Source of the DNA: Saccharothrix saharensis
Lineage (GTDB): Bacteria > Actinomycetota > Actinomycetes > Mycobacteriales > Pseudonocardiaceae
NCBI RefSeq assembly: GCF_006716745.1
Contig: NZ_VFPP01000001.1
Coordinates: 3,720,001-3,784,000, forward strand
Length of the DNA: 64,000 nucleotides
Direction: 5' to 3'
In this document: positions 34,811 to 44,483 of the stretch, piece by piece
How positions within the stretch are numbered: the stretch's first letter is position 1
How the letters are laid out: the number at the start of each line of letters is the position of its first letter
Position numbers and translations under genes: made by a program
The notes under the pieces: generated by a model
What the model was told of the DNA's origin: nothing
The model's input: only the letters and a program-made list of their open reading frames with translations
Database searches by the model: none

Positions 34811-37789
34811 TCAGCCGGTCGGGGTCGGGGACGCCTGGGACGTCGACGGCGTCTGCGTGGACGCCGCGCTCGCCGTCTCGAACCTCTTCGTCGCCTCGTC
34901 CAACGCCTTGTACGCGTTGCCGAGCTCGGCGAAGTCACCGCTGGACTGCGCCGACTTCACCCGCGCGAGGGCCGACTGGATGTCCCGCACGGCCTGCTGC
35001 AGCTCCGTGCCGCCCTGCCCGTCGTTCGGCGCGGTGGGCGTGGTCGACGGGGTGGAGCTCGGCGGCTGGCCGGTGTTGTCCGACGGCGGCACCTGGGCCG
35101 ACGACCCGGACAGCACCTTCTCCATCGCCTCGCTCAGCGTCGGCGCGTAACCCACCTTGTCGCCGAAGCTCACCAGCACCTTGTAGAGCTGCGGGAACTG
35201 GGTGTTCTGGCTGGCCCGCTCGATGTAGATGGGTTCCACGTAGAGCAGGCCGCCGCCCACCGGCAGGGTGAGCAGGTTGCCGTAGACGACCTTCGTCTGC
35301 CGCTGCGTGAGCAGGTTCAGCTCGCTGCTGACCTCACCGTTGGTCAGGAACGTCGTCTGGATCTGCTGCGGGCCCTTGGCCTCGTTGTTCAGCGTCAGCA
35401 CGCTGATCTTGCCGTAGTTGTCCGGGTCGGATCTCACCGTCACGTACGACGCCATGAACTCGCGGTTCAGCCGTACGAGCGCGCTGGTGAGCTGGAAGCT
35501 GACCTTGTTCGCGTCACCGGTCGGGTCGCCCGCCAGCACGTAGAACGGCGGCTGCCGGTCGCGCTGCTGCTGCACGCCCTGCTGCTGCGCCTCGACCGTG
35601 GTGGCGTTGTCGATGGTCGGGTCGGACGGCACGGACCAGAACGAGACGCCGGAGTAGAAGTCACGCGGGTTGTCCACGTGGTACTCCGACAGCATCTCGC
35701 GCTGCACCTTGAACAGGTCCTCGGGGTAGCGCAGGTGCTCCTTGAGCGACTGCGACATCTCGCTGTTCGCCTTCACCGTGCCCGGGAAGACGCCCATCCA
35801 CGCCTTGAGCACCGGGTCCTTGGTGTCCATCTCGTACAGGGTCACCGTGCCGTCGTAGGCGTCCACAGTGGCCTTGACCGAGTTGCGGATGTAGCTGATC
35901 TCCCGGTTCGGCTGCTGCGCCACGCCCGGCAGCGAGTCGTTCGTGGCGTCGCCCAGCGCGGTGCGGCGCGCGTACGGGTAGTTGTCGAGCGTGGTGTAGC
36001 CGTCGACGATCCACGTGATGCGGCCGTCGACCACCGCCGGGTACGGGTCGCCGTCCACGGTCAGCCACGGCGCCACGGCCTCCACCCGGTCGCGCGGGTG
36101 GCGGTTGAAGATGATCCGCGAGTCGTCGCCGATGGCCGAGTTGAACAGGATGTTCCGCTCGCCGTAGGCGGCGGCGAAGACCACCTTGTTGAACAGGCCG
36201 CCGATGCGGACGCCACCCTTGCCGGTGTAGGTGTAGGACGAGCCGTCGGTGTCGTACTCACCGGGAGCGCCCTCGCCGCGGCCGCCGACGATGGCGTAGT
36301 CGGCCGGGCTGCCCAGCTCACCGAAGTAGGTGCGCGGCTGCTCCACGCCGAACGGGCCGGGCTGGACCTTGCCGTCCTGGCCGACCTGCGCCACCTCGAA
36401 CACCGGGTAGCCGCCGTTGCCGCCCTCGTCCGCGGGCGAGTTCACCTTGCTGGCCTCGGCGAACACCATGCCGTTGCCGTGGGTGTAGATGAGGTGCTGG
36501 TTGATCCAGTCCCGCTGGCCCTGCGGGATGCCCGCGGTGTTGAGCTCGCGGACCGCGACGATGTAGTCCTGGAGCTGCTCGTCCACTGTGTACCGGTCGA
36601 CGTCCAGCTTCTCCGGGAACGCGTAGAACGGCCGCAGCTGCTGGAACTGGGTGAACGTCTTGGAGATGACGGCCGGGTCGAGCAGCCGGACGTTGCCGAC
36701 GGTCGCCTGGTCGTTCTTCAGCTCCTCCAGCGAGACGTTCTGCTTGCCCGCGTACGGCTTGCTCTCCACCTTGTCATCGGTCAACCCGTAGGCTTGTCGG
36801 GTCGCTTCGATGTTGCGGCCGATGGGTTCGGCTTCCTTCTCGATGGCGTTCGGTCGCACCGAGAACTGCTCGAGCACGGCGGGCCACGCGGCGCCGACCA
36901 GGATCGAGGACAGCACCAGCAGCACGGTCGCGATCGCGGGCAGCTGCAGGTTGCGCAGCACCGCGCCCGCGAAGAACGCGATGGCGCAGAACACCGCGAT
37001 GAACAGCAGGATCAGCTTGGCGGGCAGCACCGCGTTGAGGTCGGTGTAGCTCGCGCCGTCGAACTTGTCGTTGCGCTCGAACAGCAGCGTGTACCGGTCG
37101 AGGAAGTACGCGACCGCCTTGAGCAGGATGAACACGCCGGCCACGATCGCCAGGTGGGTGCGCGCGGGCCCGGAGAGCTGACCGCCGCGGCCCGCCAGCC
37201 GGATGCCGCCGAACAGGTAGTGCGCGACCACCGCGGCGACGAACGCGACCGCCGTGGCGATGAACAGCCACGACATCACCCACGTGTAGAACGGGAGCTG
37301 GAAGGCGTAGAAGCCGATGTCGTGGCCGAACTCGGGGTCGGCCACGCCGAACGAGGTGGCGTTGAAGAACAGCTGGACCTGCTGCCAGTCGCCCTGGGCC
37401 GAGGTGCCCGCGATGAGGCCGATCAGCACCGGCAGGCCGATGGCGAACAGCTTCATGCGCCTGCTGACGACGGCGCGGTAGCGGGCAACCGGGTCGTCGG
37501 GCCCGGACACCGGCACGAAGACCGGCCGGGTGCGGTAGGCGAGGATCAGGTTGATCGCGACGAGACCGCCCACCAGCAGACCCACGGCGAGGAACAACCC
37601 GAACCGGGTCGCGAGCACCGTGCCGTAGACGCTGCGGAAGCCGACCTCGCCGAACCAGAGCCAGTTGACGTAGGTGCCGAGCAGCCTTGAGCCGGTGATC
37701 AGACCGACCAGGACCACCGCACCGACGATGAGCAGAATCCGGCTGCGACGGGACAGCCTGGGCAGTCCGACCGGGGGCCGTGTGGCCAC
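34811..37789 (-). CDS. UPF0182 family membrane protein
   Basis: A 992-residue protein, the usual length for UPF0182. About seven membrane segments occupy residues 18-330, and a large extracytoplasmic domain follows (with YIRNSVKATVDAYDGTVTLY and VFPGTVKANSEMS). The tail is rich in Ser, Thr and Pro, then a helical stretch at about 930-975. GTG 37789 is preceded by GGAG at nine bases and lies 114 nt inside the longest frame. In mycobacteria the counterpart I recall is Rv3193c, near the same PDZ protease, ABC1 kinase, whiB7 and uvrD2. The function is unknown. Confidence 0.95.
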   Translation of the reverse strand: MATRPPVGLPRLSRRSRILLIVGAVVLVGLITGSRLLGTYVNWLWFGEVGFRSVYGTVLATRFGLFLAVGLLVGGLVAINLILAYRTRPVFVPVSGPDDPVARYRAVVSRRMKLFAIGLPVLIGLIAGTSAQGDWQQVQLFFNATSFGVADPEFGHDIGFYAFQLPFYTWVMSWLFIATAVAFVAAVVAHYLFGGIRLAGRGGQLSGPARTHLAIVAGVFILLKAVAYFLDRYTLLFERNDKFDGASYTDLNAVLPAKLILLFIAVFCAIAFFAGAVLRNLQLPAIATVLLVLSSILVGAAWPAVLEQFSVRPNAIEKEAEPIGRNIEATRQAYGLTDDKVESKPYAGKQNVSLEELKNDQATVGNVRLLDPAVISKTFTQFQQLRPFYAFPEKLDVDRYTVDEQLQDYIVAVRELNTAGIPQGQRDWINQHLIYTHGNGMVFAEASKVNSPADEGGNGGYPVFEVAQVGQDGKVQPGPFGVEQPRTYFGELGSPADYAIVGGRGEGAPGEYDTDGSSYTYTGKGGVRIGGLFNKVVFAAAYGERNILFNSAIGDDSRIIFNRHPRDRVEAVAPWLTVDGDPYPAVVDGRITWIVDGYTTLDNYPYARRTALGDATNDSLPGVAQQPNREISYIRNSVKATVDAYDGTVTLYEMDTKDPVLKAWMGVFPGTVKANSEMSQSLKEHLRYPEDLFKVQREMLSEYHVDNPRDFYSGVSFWSVPSDPTIDNATTVEAQQQGVQQQRDRQPPFYVLAGDPTGDANKVSFQLTSALVRLNREFMASYVTVRSDPDNYGKISVLTLNNEAKGPQQIQTTFLTNGEVSSELNLLTQRQTKVVYGNLLTLPVGGGLLYVEPIYIERASQNTQFPQLYKVLVSFGDKVGYAPTLSEAMEKVLSGSSAQVPPSDNTGQPPSSTPSTTPTAPNDGQGGTELQQAVRDIQSALARVKSAQSSGDFAELGNAYKALDEATKRFETASAASTQTPSTSQASPTPTG

Positions 37790-37894
37790 GGGGCACGCTC
37801 CTGGATCGCGGTAGTGGCGTTCGTACGTTCTGTCCAACTCTACGGAGGCCGCCGAGGGTTCCCCGTTCGGTCGACCCTTTACCCAGATGCGACC

Positions 37895-38437
37895 ATGGCG
37901 CACGTGTCAGCGAGTGAAACGCCGCCCGTGGTGCTGCCCGAGGTCGCCCGCGAGGTCGAGGAGTTCGTGTCCACCGGCGGCTGGAACCAGCCGACCCAGC
38001 TGTTCGCGCTGGTCCCGACGGTCGAGCTGCTGGCGCAGCAGCCGGAGCTGGCGGGTCAGCTCGACCCCGAGTCGTCACCGTTGACGCCGATCGCCCAGGA
38101 CTCGCTGCCCGACGAGGAGCTGGACCGGGCGCTGGCGGGCATCGTGTGGCCGGACGTCGTGCACGGGTGCGCGTTGGCGCAGGAGATCGTCGTGCTGCCG
38201 CCGGACGCCGAGGCCCAGCTGACCGAGCAGGAGCTGGACGACGAGCAGGCGCGCAAGTTCGCCGCCGAGCACCCCCAGCGCCGCGAGGCCCGCCTGGTGG
38301 CGGCCGTGCTGCGGGACGGCTCGGCGGCGTGCGTGCTGCGGCTTCGGGGCAACGTCGAGGTGCCGGAGGAGGTCGTGGCGCACCCCGAACTGGCCCCGAA
38401 CCTCACCCGTGCCCTGCTCGAGACCTTGCGGCCCTAG
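37895..38437 (+). CDS. PPA1309 family protein
   Basis: A 180-residue soluble actinobacterial protein: VLPEVAREVEEFVSTGGWNQP, QLFALVPTVELL, LAGIVWPDVVHGCALAQEIV and ARLVAAVLRDGSAACVLRLR. These match the PPA1309-type family of unknown function. ATG 37895 is used; GTG 37904 is possible. The stop overlaps that of the convergent PDZ protease gene. Confidence 0.88.
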   Translation: MAHVSASETPPVVLPEVAREVEEFVSTGGWNQPTQLFALVPTVELLAQQPELAGQLDPESSPLTPIAQDSLPDEELDRALAGIVWPDVVHGCALAQEIVVLPPDAEAQLTEQELDDEQARKFAAEHPQRREARLVAAVLRDGSAACVLRLRGNVEVPEEVVAHPELAPNLTRALLETLRP

Positions 38438-39519
38438 CAACCCGGCGCGTCACCGCCCTTGCTCAAGGACTCCAGCGACTGCACGGCGTCGTCCAGCTTC
38501 TGCACCTTGACCAGGCGCAAGCCCTCCGGCGCGTGCTGCTTGGCCTCGTCGCAGTTGCCGGCGGGCACGAGGAACACGGTGGCGCCGCCTTCGCGGGCGG
38601 CCACCATCTTGAACCCGATGCCGCCGATGCGGCCGACCTCGCCCTGGTCGTTGATCTCGCCGGTGCCCGCGACGGACTGGCCGCCGTTCAGCTCGCCCGG
38701 CGTGAGCTTGTCGACGATCGACAGCGCGAACAGCAGGCCGGCGGACGGTCCGCCGACGTCGGTGAGGCTGATCTTGATCTCGAACGGCACGTCCGCGCGG
38801 TCCAGCGGCAGCACGCCCAGGAAGCCGGTCTCGCGGCCCTCGGTGCTGCCCAGCGTCACGGTGGCGGTCTTGCGCTCGGACCCGCGCTCGAACGTGAGCG
38901 TGATCTGATCGCCCGGCTTGGTCGTCTCCAGCGCCGAGCGCACGTCGTCGGCCGAGGCGACCTGCTTGCCGTTGACCTCGAGCAGCCGGTCGTCGGGTTC
39001 CAGCACCTGGGCCGCGGCGGTGTCGTTGGTGATCTCGGCGGCGACGACCTTCATCGGGTAGTCCAGGTAGCGCAGCGCGGCGACCTCGGCGCTGGTCTGC
39101 GAGTCCTGGAACGCCTTCACGTTCTGGTCGCGGACCTGCTGCTCGGACTCGCCGGGCCGGAAGAACTCCTCGCGCGGCGCGAGCGCGTACCGGCCGCTGA
39201 TCCACAGGCCGAGCGCGCCGAACAGCGACACGTCGTCGGTCAGCGACACGGTGGTCATGGTCAGCCGGCCACCGGTCGGGAACGTCTCCTGACCCTCCAC
39301 CGCCACCACGTCACCCCCGTTGACCTGGCCCAACGTGTCGTAGGTCGGTCCGGGGCCCAGGGCGACGTACGGCACGCGCGCGAACCCGCCGAGCAGGCCG
39401 AGGGCCAGCACGACCGCGAGGCTGACCACGAGGGTCCACGTCCGCCGGGTCAGGCCGCGCCGCGGCGCGTGCGGTGGGGTTGGTGCCTGGTCCACGACGG
39501 TGTCGGTGCCTTCGGTCAC
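38434..39519 (-). CDS. PDZ-domain Lon-type membrane protease (YlbL-like)
   Basis: A 361-residue membrane protease. One membrane segment lies at about residues 28-48, a PDZ domain in the middle (EPDDRLLEVNGKQVASADDV) and a C-terminal Lon-like serine protease domain with catalytic Ser in GGPSAGLLFALSIVD and Lys in RIGGIGFKMVAA. It faces the outside of the membrane and probably processes exported or membrane proteins. The C-terminal GDAPGC ends with a cysteine. In mycobacteria the counterpart I recall is Rv3194c. It overlaps the convergent gene by 4 bp. Confidence 0.92.
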   Translation of the reverse strand: MTEGTDTVVDQAPTPPHAPRRGLTRRTWTLVVSLAVVLALGLLGGFARVPYVALGPGPTYDTLGQVNGGDVVAVEGQETFPTGGRLTMTTVSLTDDVSLFGALGLWISGRYALAPREEFFRPGESEQQVRDQNVKAFQDSQTSAEVAALRYLDYPMKVVAAEITNDTAAAQVLEPDDRLLEVNGKQVASADDVRSALETTKPGDQITLTFERGSERKTATVTLGSTEGRETGFLGVLPLDRADVPFEIKISLTDVGGPSAGLLFALSIVDKLTPGELNGGQSVAGTGEINDQGEVGRIGGIGFKMVAAREGGATVFLVPAGNCDEAKQHAPEGLRLVKVQKLDDAVQSLESLSKGGDAPGC

Positions 39520-39600
39520 GCCCGACAGGGTACGACCACGGCGTCACGCTGCCGGCGAACCGGTCCCACGCGGGCCTGCCGTGCCGCGTACCGTGGACCC

Positions 39601-40923
39601 ATGAGTGACCTGCCCTTCGGGTTCAGCCCGCAGGACCCCGACGACCGCGACCGCAAACCCGGAGACCAAGGGGAGAACCCCTTCGACTTCAACCAGCTCG
39701 GCGCGATGCTGAGCCAGCTCGGTGCGATGTTCAGCAACGCGGGCACGTCGTCCGGGCCGGTCAACTACGACCTCGCGAAGCAGATCGCGCTGCAGCAGCT
39801 CGCCGGCAAGGGCGGCACCGGGTTCCGCCCGGACCAGGACAGCGCGGTGGCCGACGCCGTGCACCTGGCCGAGATGTGGCTGGACCCGGTGACGGCACTG
39901 CCCGCGGGCGCCCGCACGTCCCAGGGCTGGACCGCGCGTGACTGGGTGGAGCGCACGCTGCCGACGTGGCAGCGGCTGTGCGACCCGGTGGCGCGGCGCG
40001 TGTCCGGCGCGTGGGTCGAGGCGATGCCCGCCGAGGCGAAGGAGGCCGCCGGACCGCTGCTGTCGATGCTCGGGCAGATGGGCGGCATGGCGTTCGGCTC
40101 GCAGTTGGGCGGCGCGCTGGCGCAGCTCGGCGCCGAGGTGCTGACGTCGACGGACGTCGGGTTGCCGCTCGGGCCGGAGGGCACGGCCGCGCTGCTGCCC
40201 GACAACATCGAGAAGTTCACCGAGGGCCTGGAGCGGCCGACCAGCGAGGTGCTGGTGTTCCTGGCCGCGCGCGAGGCGGCGCACCAGCGGCTGTTCAGCC
40301 ACGTGCCGTGGCTGCGGCAGCGGCTGCTGGACACGGTGGAGGAGTTCGCCCGCGGCATCACCGTGGACACGTCGGCGCTGGAGCAGTTGGCCGGGCAGAT
40401 CGACCCGGCGAACCCGGCGAGCATCGAAGAGGCGATGAAGTCGGGGATGCTCGAACCCCAGACCACGCCCGAGCAGAAGGCCGCGCTGACCCGCCTGGAG
40501 ACGTTGCTGGCCCTGGTCGAGGGCTGGGTGGACGTGGTGGTGAACGAGGCGGTCGGCGAGCGGCTGCCCGGCGCGGAGGCGCTGCGGGAGACGCTGCGCA
40601 GGCGGCGGGCGTCCGGTGGGCCGGCGGAGCAGACGTTCGCCACGCTGGTGGGCCTGGAGCTGCGGCCGCGCCGGCACCGCTCGGCGGCGGCGCTGTGGAA
40701 GCTGCTCACCGACCAGCACGGGATCGAGCAGCGCGACAGCGTGTGGGAGCACCCCGACCTGGTGCCCTCGGCGGAGGACCTGGACGACCCGATGGAGTTC
40801 GCCGAGCGGTTCGGCCAGACGCGCAAGGCGCTGGAGGACCCGATGGCCGAGCTGGAGCGCACCCTGCGCGACGAGGACGCCAAGACCGAGGGTGACGACG
40901 GGGACAAGCCCGAGGACGCGTAG
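39601..40923 (+). CDS. Zincin-like protein (DUF2342 type)
   Basis: A 440-residue protein of the actinobacterial family annotated as zinc-dependent metalloprotease (DUF2342/Zincin_2; recalled mycobacterial counterpart Rv3195). The presumed helix is FLAAREAAHQRLF, where REAAH stands in place of HEXXH; EGWVDVVVNEAV and the acidic DDPMEFAERF follow. The N-terminus is low-complexity with FDFNQLGAMLSQLGAMF. Proteolysis is not shown by the sequence. It is divergent from the PDZ protease with an 81-bp gap. Confidence 0.9.
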   Translation: MSDLPFGFSPQDPDDRDRKPGDQGENPFDFNQLGAMLSQLGAMFSNAGTSSGPVNYDLAKQIALQQLAGKGGTGFRPDQDSAVADAVHLAEMWLDPVTALPAGARTSQGWTARDWVERTLPTWQRLCDPVARRVSGAWVEAMPAEAKEAAGPLLSMLGQMGGMAFGSQLGGALAQLGAEVLTSTDVGLPLGPEGTAALLPDNIEKFTEGLERPTSEVLVFLAAREAAHQRLFSHVPWLRQRLLDTVEEFARGITVDTSALEQLAGQIDPANPASIEEAMKSGMLEPQTTPEQKAALTRLETLLALVEGWVDVVVNEAVGERLPGAEALRETLRRRRASGGPAEQTFATLVGLELRPRRHRSAAALWKLLTDQHGIEQRDSVWEHPDLVPSAEDLDDPMEFAERFGQTRKALEDPMAELERTLRDEDAKTEGDDGDKPEDA

Positions 40924-40933
40924 GAGCGGTCAC

Positions 40934-40966
40934 CCCCGCGAGGTCGCGCCCGTCGACCTCGCGGGG
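40934..40966. terminator. Bidirectional terminator between convergent genes
   Basis: A perfect 13-bp inverted repeat (40934-40946 with 40954-40966) with a 7-base loop separates the zincin-like gene from the minus-strand metallopeptidase. Confidence 0.8.
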
Positions 40967-40978
40967 TCCTGCCGTGTT

Positions 40979-41506
40979 TCAGTCCTCCTCGGTGATGCCC
41001 AGCCCGGCCGCGGCCGAGAGGCCTTCCAGGTACCCGATGGCCCGCTCGGCCTTCGGGTACCGGTGCACGAGCAGCCAGAAGTCCTTGCCGTGCCCCGGCA
41101 CCTCCAGGTGCGCCAGCTCGTGCACCAGCACGTAGTCGAGCACCCACGCGGGCACGTCGCGCAGCCGTTCGCTGATCCGGATCGTGCCCTCGCTCGGCGT
41201 GCACGACGCCCACCTCGTGCGCATCGGCGGCACCCACCGCACGCTGCTGGGCTGCACGCCGTCCAGGTACCTCTCCGCCAGCTCCTCGCACCGGGCCAGC
41301 AGCGCGGCGTCGGACGTGCGCGTGGGTGAGCGCCTGCGGGTCTCGCTGCGCTGCAGGCGGCTCAGCATCTCCGCCACCCAGTGCTTCTCCTCGCTCTTGC
41401 TCATGCGAGCCGGCAGCAGCACCACGACCGTGTCCCCCTCGCGGTACGCGCTCACCATGCGACGGCGCCGGGCGCTGCGCCGCACCTCCACCTGCGGTTC
41501 GGGCAT
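40979..41506 (-). CDS. YgjP-like metallopeptidase (DUF45)
   Basis: A 175-residue protein with the zinc motif HELAHLEVPGHGKDFW (HEXXH plus a third His) and the preceding WASCTPSEGTIRIS of DUF45. ATG 41506 (MPEPQVEVRRSARR) was chosen; the frame is open to 41605 without family similarity. It probably cleaves peptides in the cytoplasm; the substrate is unknown. Confidence 0.9.
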   Translation of the reverse strand: MPEPQVEVRRSARRRRMVSAYREGDTVVVLLPARMSKSEEKHWVAEMLSRLQRSETRRRSPTRTSDAALLARCEELAERYLDGVQPSSVRWVPPMRTRWASCTPSEGTIRISERLRDVPAWVLDYVLVHELAHLEVPGHGKDFWLLVHRYPKAERAIGYLEGLSAAAGLGITEED

Positions 41507-41709
41507 GGCGTTCACGGTAAGGCCAGGGACCGACAGTCCGCGGCGGCCAAGCGGCGGTGCGTGGAAGGACGGACCAGCAGGTTCCACCGAAAGGCGGCTG
41601 GACACGCTCGACGCGGCGTGCAGCGGAGGGGCGTTCCCGGAGGTAGCGTTCAGCGCAACCCCCGAGTGTGGCGCAGATCGCTCCGCACTCTCGAAGCGAG
41701 GAGGAAGCC

Positions 41710-41865
41710 GTGGCCGAGACCTACAACGGCTACTGCGTCAAGTGCCGTGAGAAGCGCGACTTCACGGGCGAGGTGCACGAGAGCAACAACCGCAGGATGG
41801 CCAAGGGCAAGTGCCCGGTCTGCGGCACCACGGTGACCCGAATCCTCGGCAAGGCGAAGGTCTGA
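41710..41865 (+). CDS. DUF5679 zinc-ribbon protein
   Basis: A 51-residue protein with two CxxC knuckles (CVKC and CPVC) around NNRRMAKGKCPVCGTTVTR, typical of DUF5679. GTG 41710 follows AGGAGGAA at five bases. It is probably a ribosome- or nucleic-acid-associated zinc ribbon; its role is unknown. Confidence 0.9.
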   Translation: MAETYNGYCVKCREKRDFTGEVHESNNRRMAKGKCPVCGTTVTRILGKAKV

Positions 41866-41994
41866 TCGCCGGCGGGTGGCCGGGACCTCGTGGCGCCCGG
41901 CCGCCCGTCAAGGCCCTCATCGGCCTCTGTGGACAACCGGCGAGCCTGTGGACAGGCGTTTTGCCGTGCCGGCCGGCACGGGCACGCTGCCGGT

Positions 41995-43005
41995 GTGGAT
42001 CTACCCAACCGCCCCAGGGTCCTGCCGGGGCTGCCGCTGCTGCGCCGCCGGGCCGACGTGGTGCAGATCGGCACGGACCCCCGGCACGCCATGCTGGTCG
42101 AGGAAGTGCCCGAGCCCATGGCGTCCGTCCTGCTCGGCCTCGACGGCCATCACACCCTCTCCGACCTGCGAGAACGCCTCGCCGGCCACGGACGGCAGGC
42201 AGCCGAGTTCACCGGTGTCCTGCACGGCCTCGCGCGAGCCGGGCTGGTCGAGGAGTCCGTGCCGGTGCCGCACCCCCGGCTGACCGCCGAGGTGACCGGG
42301 TGGGCGCTGCGGACCCGCCGGCACGCCACCGGGTTGCCCGCCGACCGCGCCGCCCGGTCGGTCGTCGTGCACGGCGAGGGACGGCTCGCGGTCACCGTCG
42401 CCGCGCTCCTGGCGGCCTCCGGAGTGGCACACGTTCGGGTGGTCGCGCGGGGTCGCGTCGGACCGGAGGACACCGGGTCGGGGTACGTCGAGGCGGACGT
42501 CGGCCGGCCGCGCGCCGAAGCCGCCCGGGATGTCGTGCGGCGGGCGGCCGGGACCGTGCGGCCGGTGGGGCGCGCGGTGGACCTGGTGGTGCTGGCCGAC
42601 GCCCTGGTGCCCGCCCCGGAGCTGCTGCACCGGCTGACCTCGGACGGCACGCCGCACCTGGCCGTGCGGGTCCGGGAGGGCTTGGGGGTGGTCGGGCCGC
42701 TGGTCGTGCCGGGTCGGAGCAGTTGCCTGAGGTGCGCGGACCGGTACCAGGCGGACGAGGACCCGGCGTGGCCGATGATCGCCGCGCAGCTGGTCGACCG
42801 GGCGCAGCAGGCCGACCTGGCCACCGTGACGGCGACCGCCGGGGTCGCGGTGGGGCAGGCGCTGCTGGCGCTCGACCGGTCGGAGCCGTCCGGGACGAGG
42901 CCGCCCACCTGGGACGCGACGCTGGAGGTGGACGCGTTCGCCGGGGTGGTCGAGCACCGGATCGCGCCGGTGCACCCGCGCTGCGAGTGCCGTTCCGCGA
43001 CGTGA
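41995..43005 (+). CDS. ThiF-like protein with PqqD/RRE-type N-terminus
   Basis: A 336-residue protein. Residues about 25-85 form a winged-helix module (MASVLLGLDGHHTLSDLRER, then FTGVLHGLARAGLVEE) like PqqD/RRE peptide-binding domains. The rest is a degenerate E1/ThiF Rossmann fold: a glycine-poor VVVHGEGRLAVTVAALLAASG, and zinc cysteines CLRC with CEC at the C-terminus. Such proteins are annotated as TOMM or cyclodehydratase-like, but no YcaO or precursor peptide lies nearby. In mycobacteria I recall Rv3196 in the same place. GTG 41995 is the likely start. Confidence 0.8.
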   Translation: MDLPNRPRVLPGLPLLRRRADVVQIGTDPRHAMLVEEVPEPMASVLLGLDGHHTLSDLRERLAGHGRQAAEFTGVLHGLARAGLVEESVPVPHPRLTAEVTGWALRTRRHATGLPADRAARSVVVHGEGRLAVTVAALLAASGVAHVRVVARGRVGPEDTGSGYVEADVGRPRAEAARDVVRRAAGTVRPVGRAVDLVVLADALVPAPELLHRLTSDGTPHLAVRVREGLGVVGPLVVPGRSSCLRCADRYQADEDPAWPMIAAQLVDRAQQADLATVTATAGVAVGQALLALDRSEPSGTRPPTWDATLEVDAFAGVVEHRIAPVHPRCECRSAT

Positions 43006-43091
43006 CCGGTCCTCAGGTGGGGCTGTGTAGGTTTTGGGGCAGGGGCGTGAGCCACCGCGACCGCGTGGACCGGCGGGAGGAGAATCACCGG

Positions 43092-44402
43092 GTGAGCGAG
43101 ATCCCGCGCAAGGCCGTGCAGCGCACCGCCAAGCTGGCCAGCCTCCCGCTCGGCGTGGCGGGCCGGGTGGTGGGCGGCTGGGGCAAGCGCCTGGCCGGAC
43201 GCAGCTCCGAGGAGGTCAGCGCCGAGGTGTCGGCGAAGACCGCGGAGCAGGTGTTCGCGGTGCTCGGGCAGCTCAAGGGCGGTGCCATGAAGTTCGGCCA
43301 GGCCTTGAGCGTGTTCGAGGCGGCGGTGCCGGACGAGCTGGCCGAGCCGTACCGCGAGGCGCTGACCAAGCTGCAGACGGCCGCGCCGCCGATGCCCGCG
43401 CGCACCGTGCACCGGGTGCTGGCCGAGCAGTTGGGCGCGGGGTGGCGGAAGCGGTTCGCGTCGTTCGACGACTCGCCCGCCGCGTCGGCGAGCATCGGGC
43501 AGGTGCACCGGGCGGTGTGGCACGACGGCCGGGACGTGGCGGTGAAGGTGCAGTACCCGGGCGCGGACGAGGCGTTGCAGAGCGATTTGAACACGTTGCT
43601 GCGGTTCAGCCGGGTGTTGCAGGCGGTGATGCCCGGTGCCGAGGTCAAGCCGCTGCTGGAGGAGCTGCGGGACCGGTACCTGGAGGAGTTGGACTACCGG
43701 ACCGAGGCGGGCAACCAGCGGGTGTTCGCGAAGGCGTTCGCCGGCGACGACCACGTCCTCGTGCCGCGGGTGGTGGCCAGTGCGCCGAAGGTGATGGTGA
43801 CGGAGTGGACCGAGGGCACGCCGCTGTCGAAGATCATCCGCGAGGGTGAGCGGGACGAGCGCGACCTGGCCGGTCAGCTGCTGTCGGAGTTCCACTTCTC
43901 CGCGCCGAGCCGGTCGGGGCTGCTGCACGCCGACCCGCACCCCGGCAACTTCATGCTCGGGGCGGACGGCCGGCTGCGCGTGCTCGACTTCGGCGCGGTC
44001 GCGCGGCTGCCCGACGGGTTGCCGAAGACGCTCGGGCTGATGACCCGGTTGGCGTTGGACGGCCGGTCGGGTGACCTGGTGGAGCTGCTGCGCTCGGAGC
44101 GGTTCATCCGGCCGGGGACCGAGCTGCACGCGGAGGACGTGCTGGGCTACCTGGCCCCGTTCGTCGAGCCGCTGCGGACCGAGACGTTCCACTTCACCCG
44201 CCGGTGGCTGCAGAAGCAGGCGGAGCGCGTCGGCGACCTCCGCAGCCCCGATTCGCAGACGGGGAGGTCGTTGAACCTGCCCCCGCAGTACCTACTTATC
44301 CACAGGGTGACGCTGGGCGCGACGGGCATCCTTTGCCAGCTCGACGCGAACGTGCAGGCCAGGGCCATCGTCGCACGCTGGCAACCGGGCTTCGACGACT
44401 GA
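43092..44402 (+). CDS. ABC1/UbiB-family atypical kinase
   Basis: A 436-residue ABC1 kinase. The family-specific KGGAMKFGQALSVFE replaces the glycine-rich loop region; ASIGQVHRAVW, VAVKVQYPGADEAL, LLHADPHPGNFML (catalytic loop) and LRVLDFGAVARL (metal-binding DFG) follow. GTG 43092 (VSEIPRKAVQRTAKL) has GGGAGGAG upstream; GTG 43047 is in frame. The recalled mycobacterial counterpart Rv3197 is a WhiB7-regulon gene associated with macrolide tolerance. The substrate is unknown. Confidence 0.93.
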   Translation: MSEIPRKAVQRTAKLASLPLGVAGRVVGGWGKRLAGRSSEEVSAEVSAKTAEQVFAVLGQLKGGAMKFGQALSVFEAAVPDELAEPYREALTKLQTAAPPMPARTVHRVLAEQLGAGWRKRFASFDDSPAASASIGQVHRAVWHDGRDVAVKVQYPGADEALQSDLNTLLRFSRVLQAVMPGAEVKPLLEELRDRYLEELDYRTEAGNQRVFAKAFAGDDHVLVPRVVASAPKVMVTEWTEGTPLSKIIREGERDERDLAGQLLSEFHFSAPSRSGLLHADPHPGNFMLGADGRLRVLDFGAVARLPDGLPKTLGLMTRLALDGRSGDLVELLRSERFIRPGTELHAEDVLGYLAPFVEPLRTETFHFTRRWLQKQAERVGDLRSPDSQTGRSLNLPPQYLLIHRVTLGATGILCQLDANVQARAIVARWQPGFDD

Positions 44403-44483
44403 CCTGTCCACAGGATCGGGACTTGTCCACAGATCACCCACAGCCCGTGGCACGACCCCCGGAAGCCCCGGAGGATCGAACCC

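Noticed and set aside
34763-37690. 975-residue plus-strand open frame opposite the UPF0182 gene
   Set aside because: It is low-complexity and His/Val/Arg-rich, with no start signal; it mirrors the codon bias of the real minus-strand gene.
41995-43005. Thiazole/oxazole-modified peptide gene cluster
   Set aside because: There is no YcaO gene and no precursor peptide nearby; the gene sits in a conserved core block.
41811-43091. Long open frame upstream of the ABC1 kinase start that would make an 863-residue fusion
   Set aside because: The upstream part is the out-of-frame shadow of the DUF5679 and ThiF-like genes, and a good ribosome site precedes GTG 43092.
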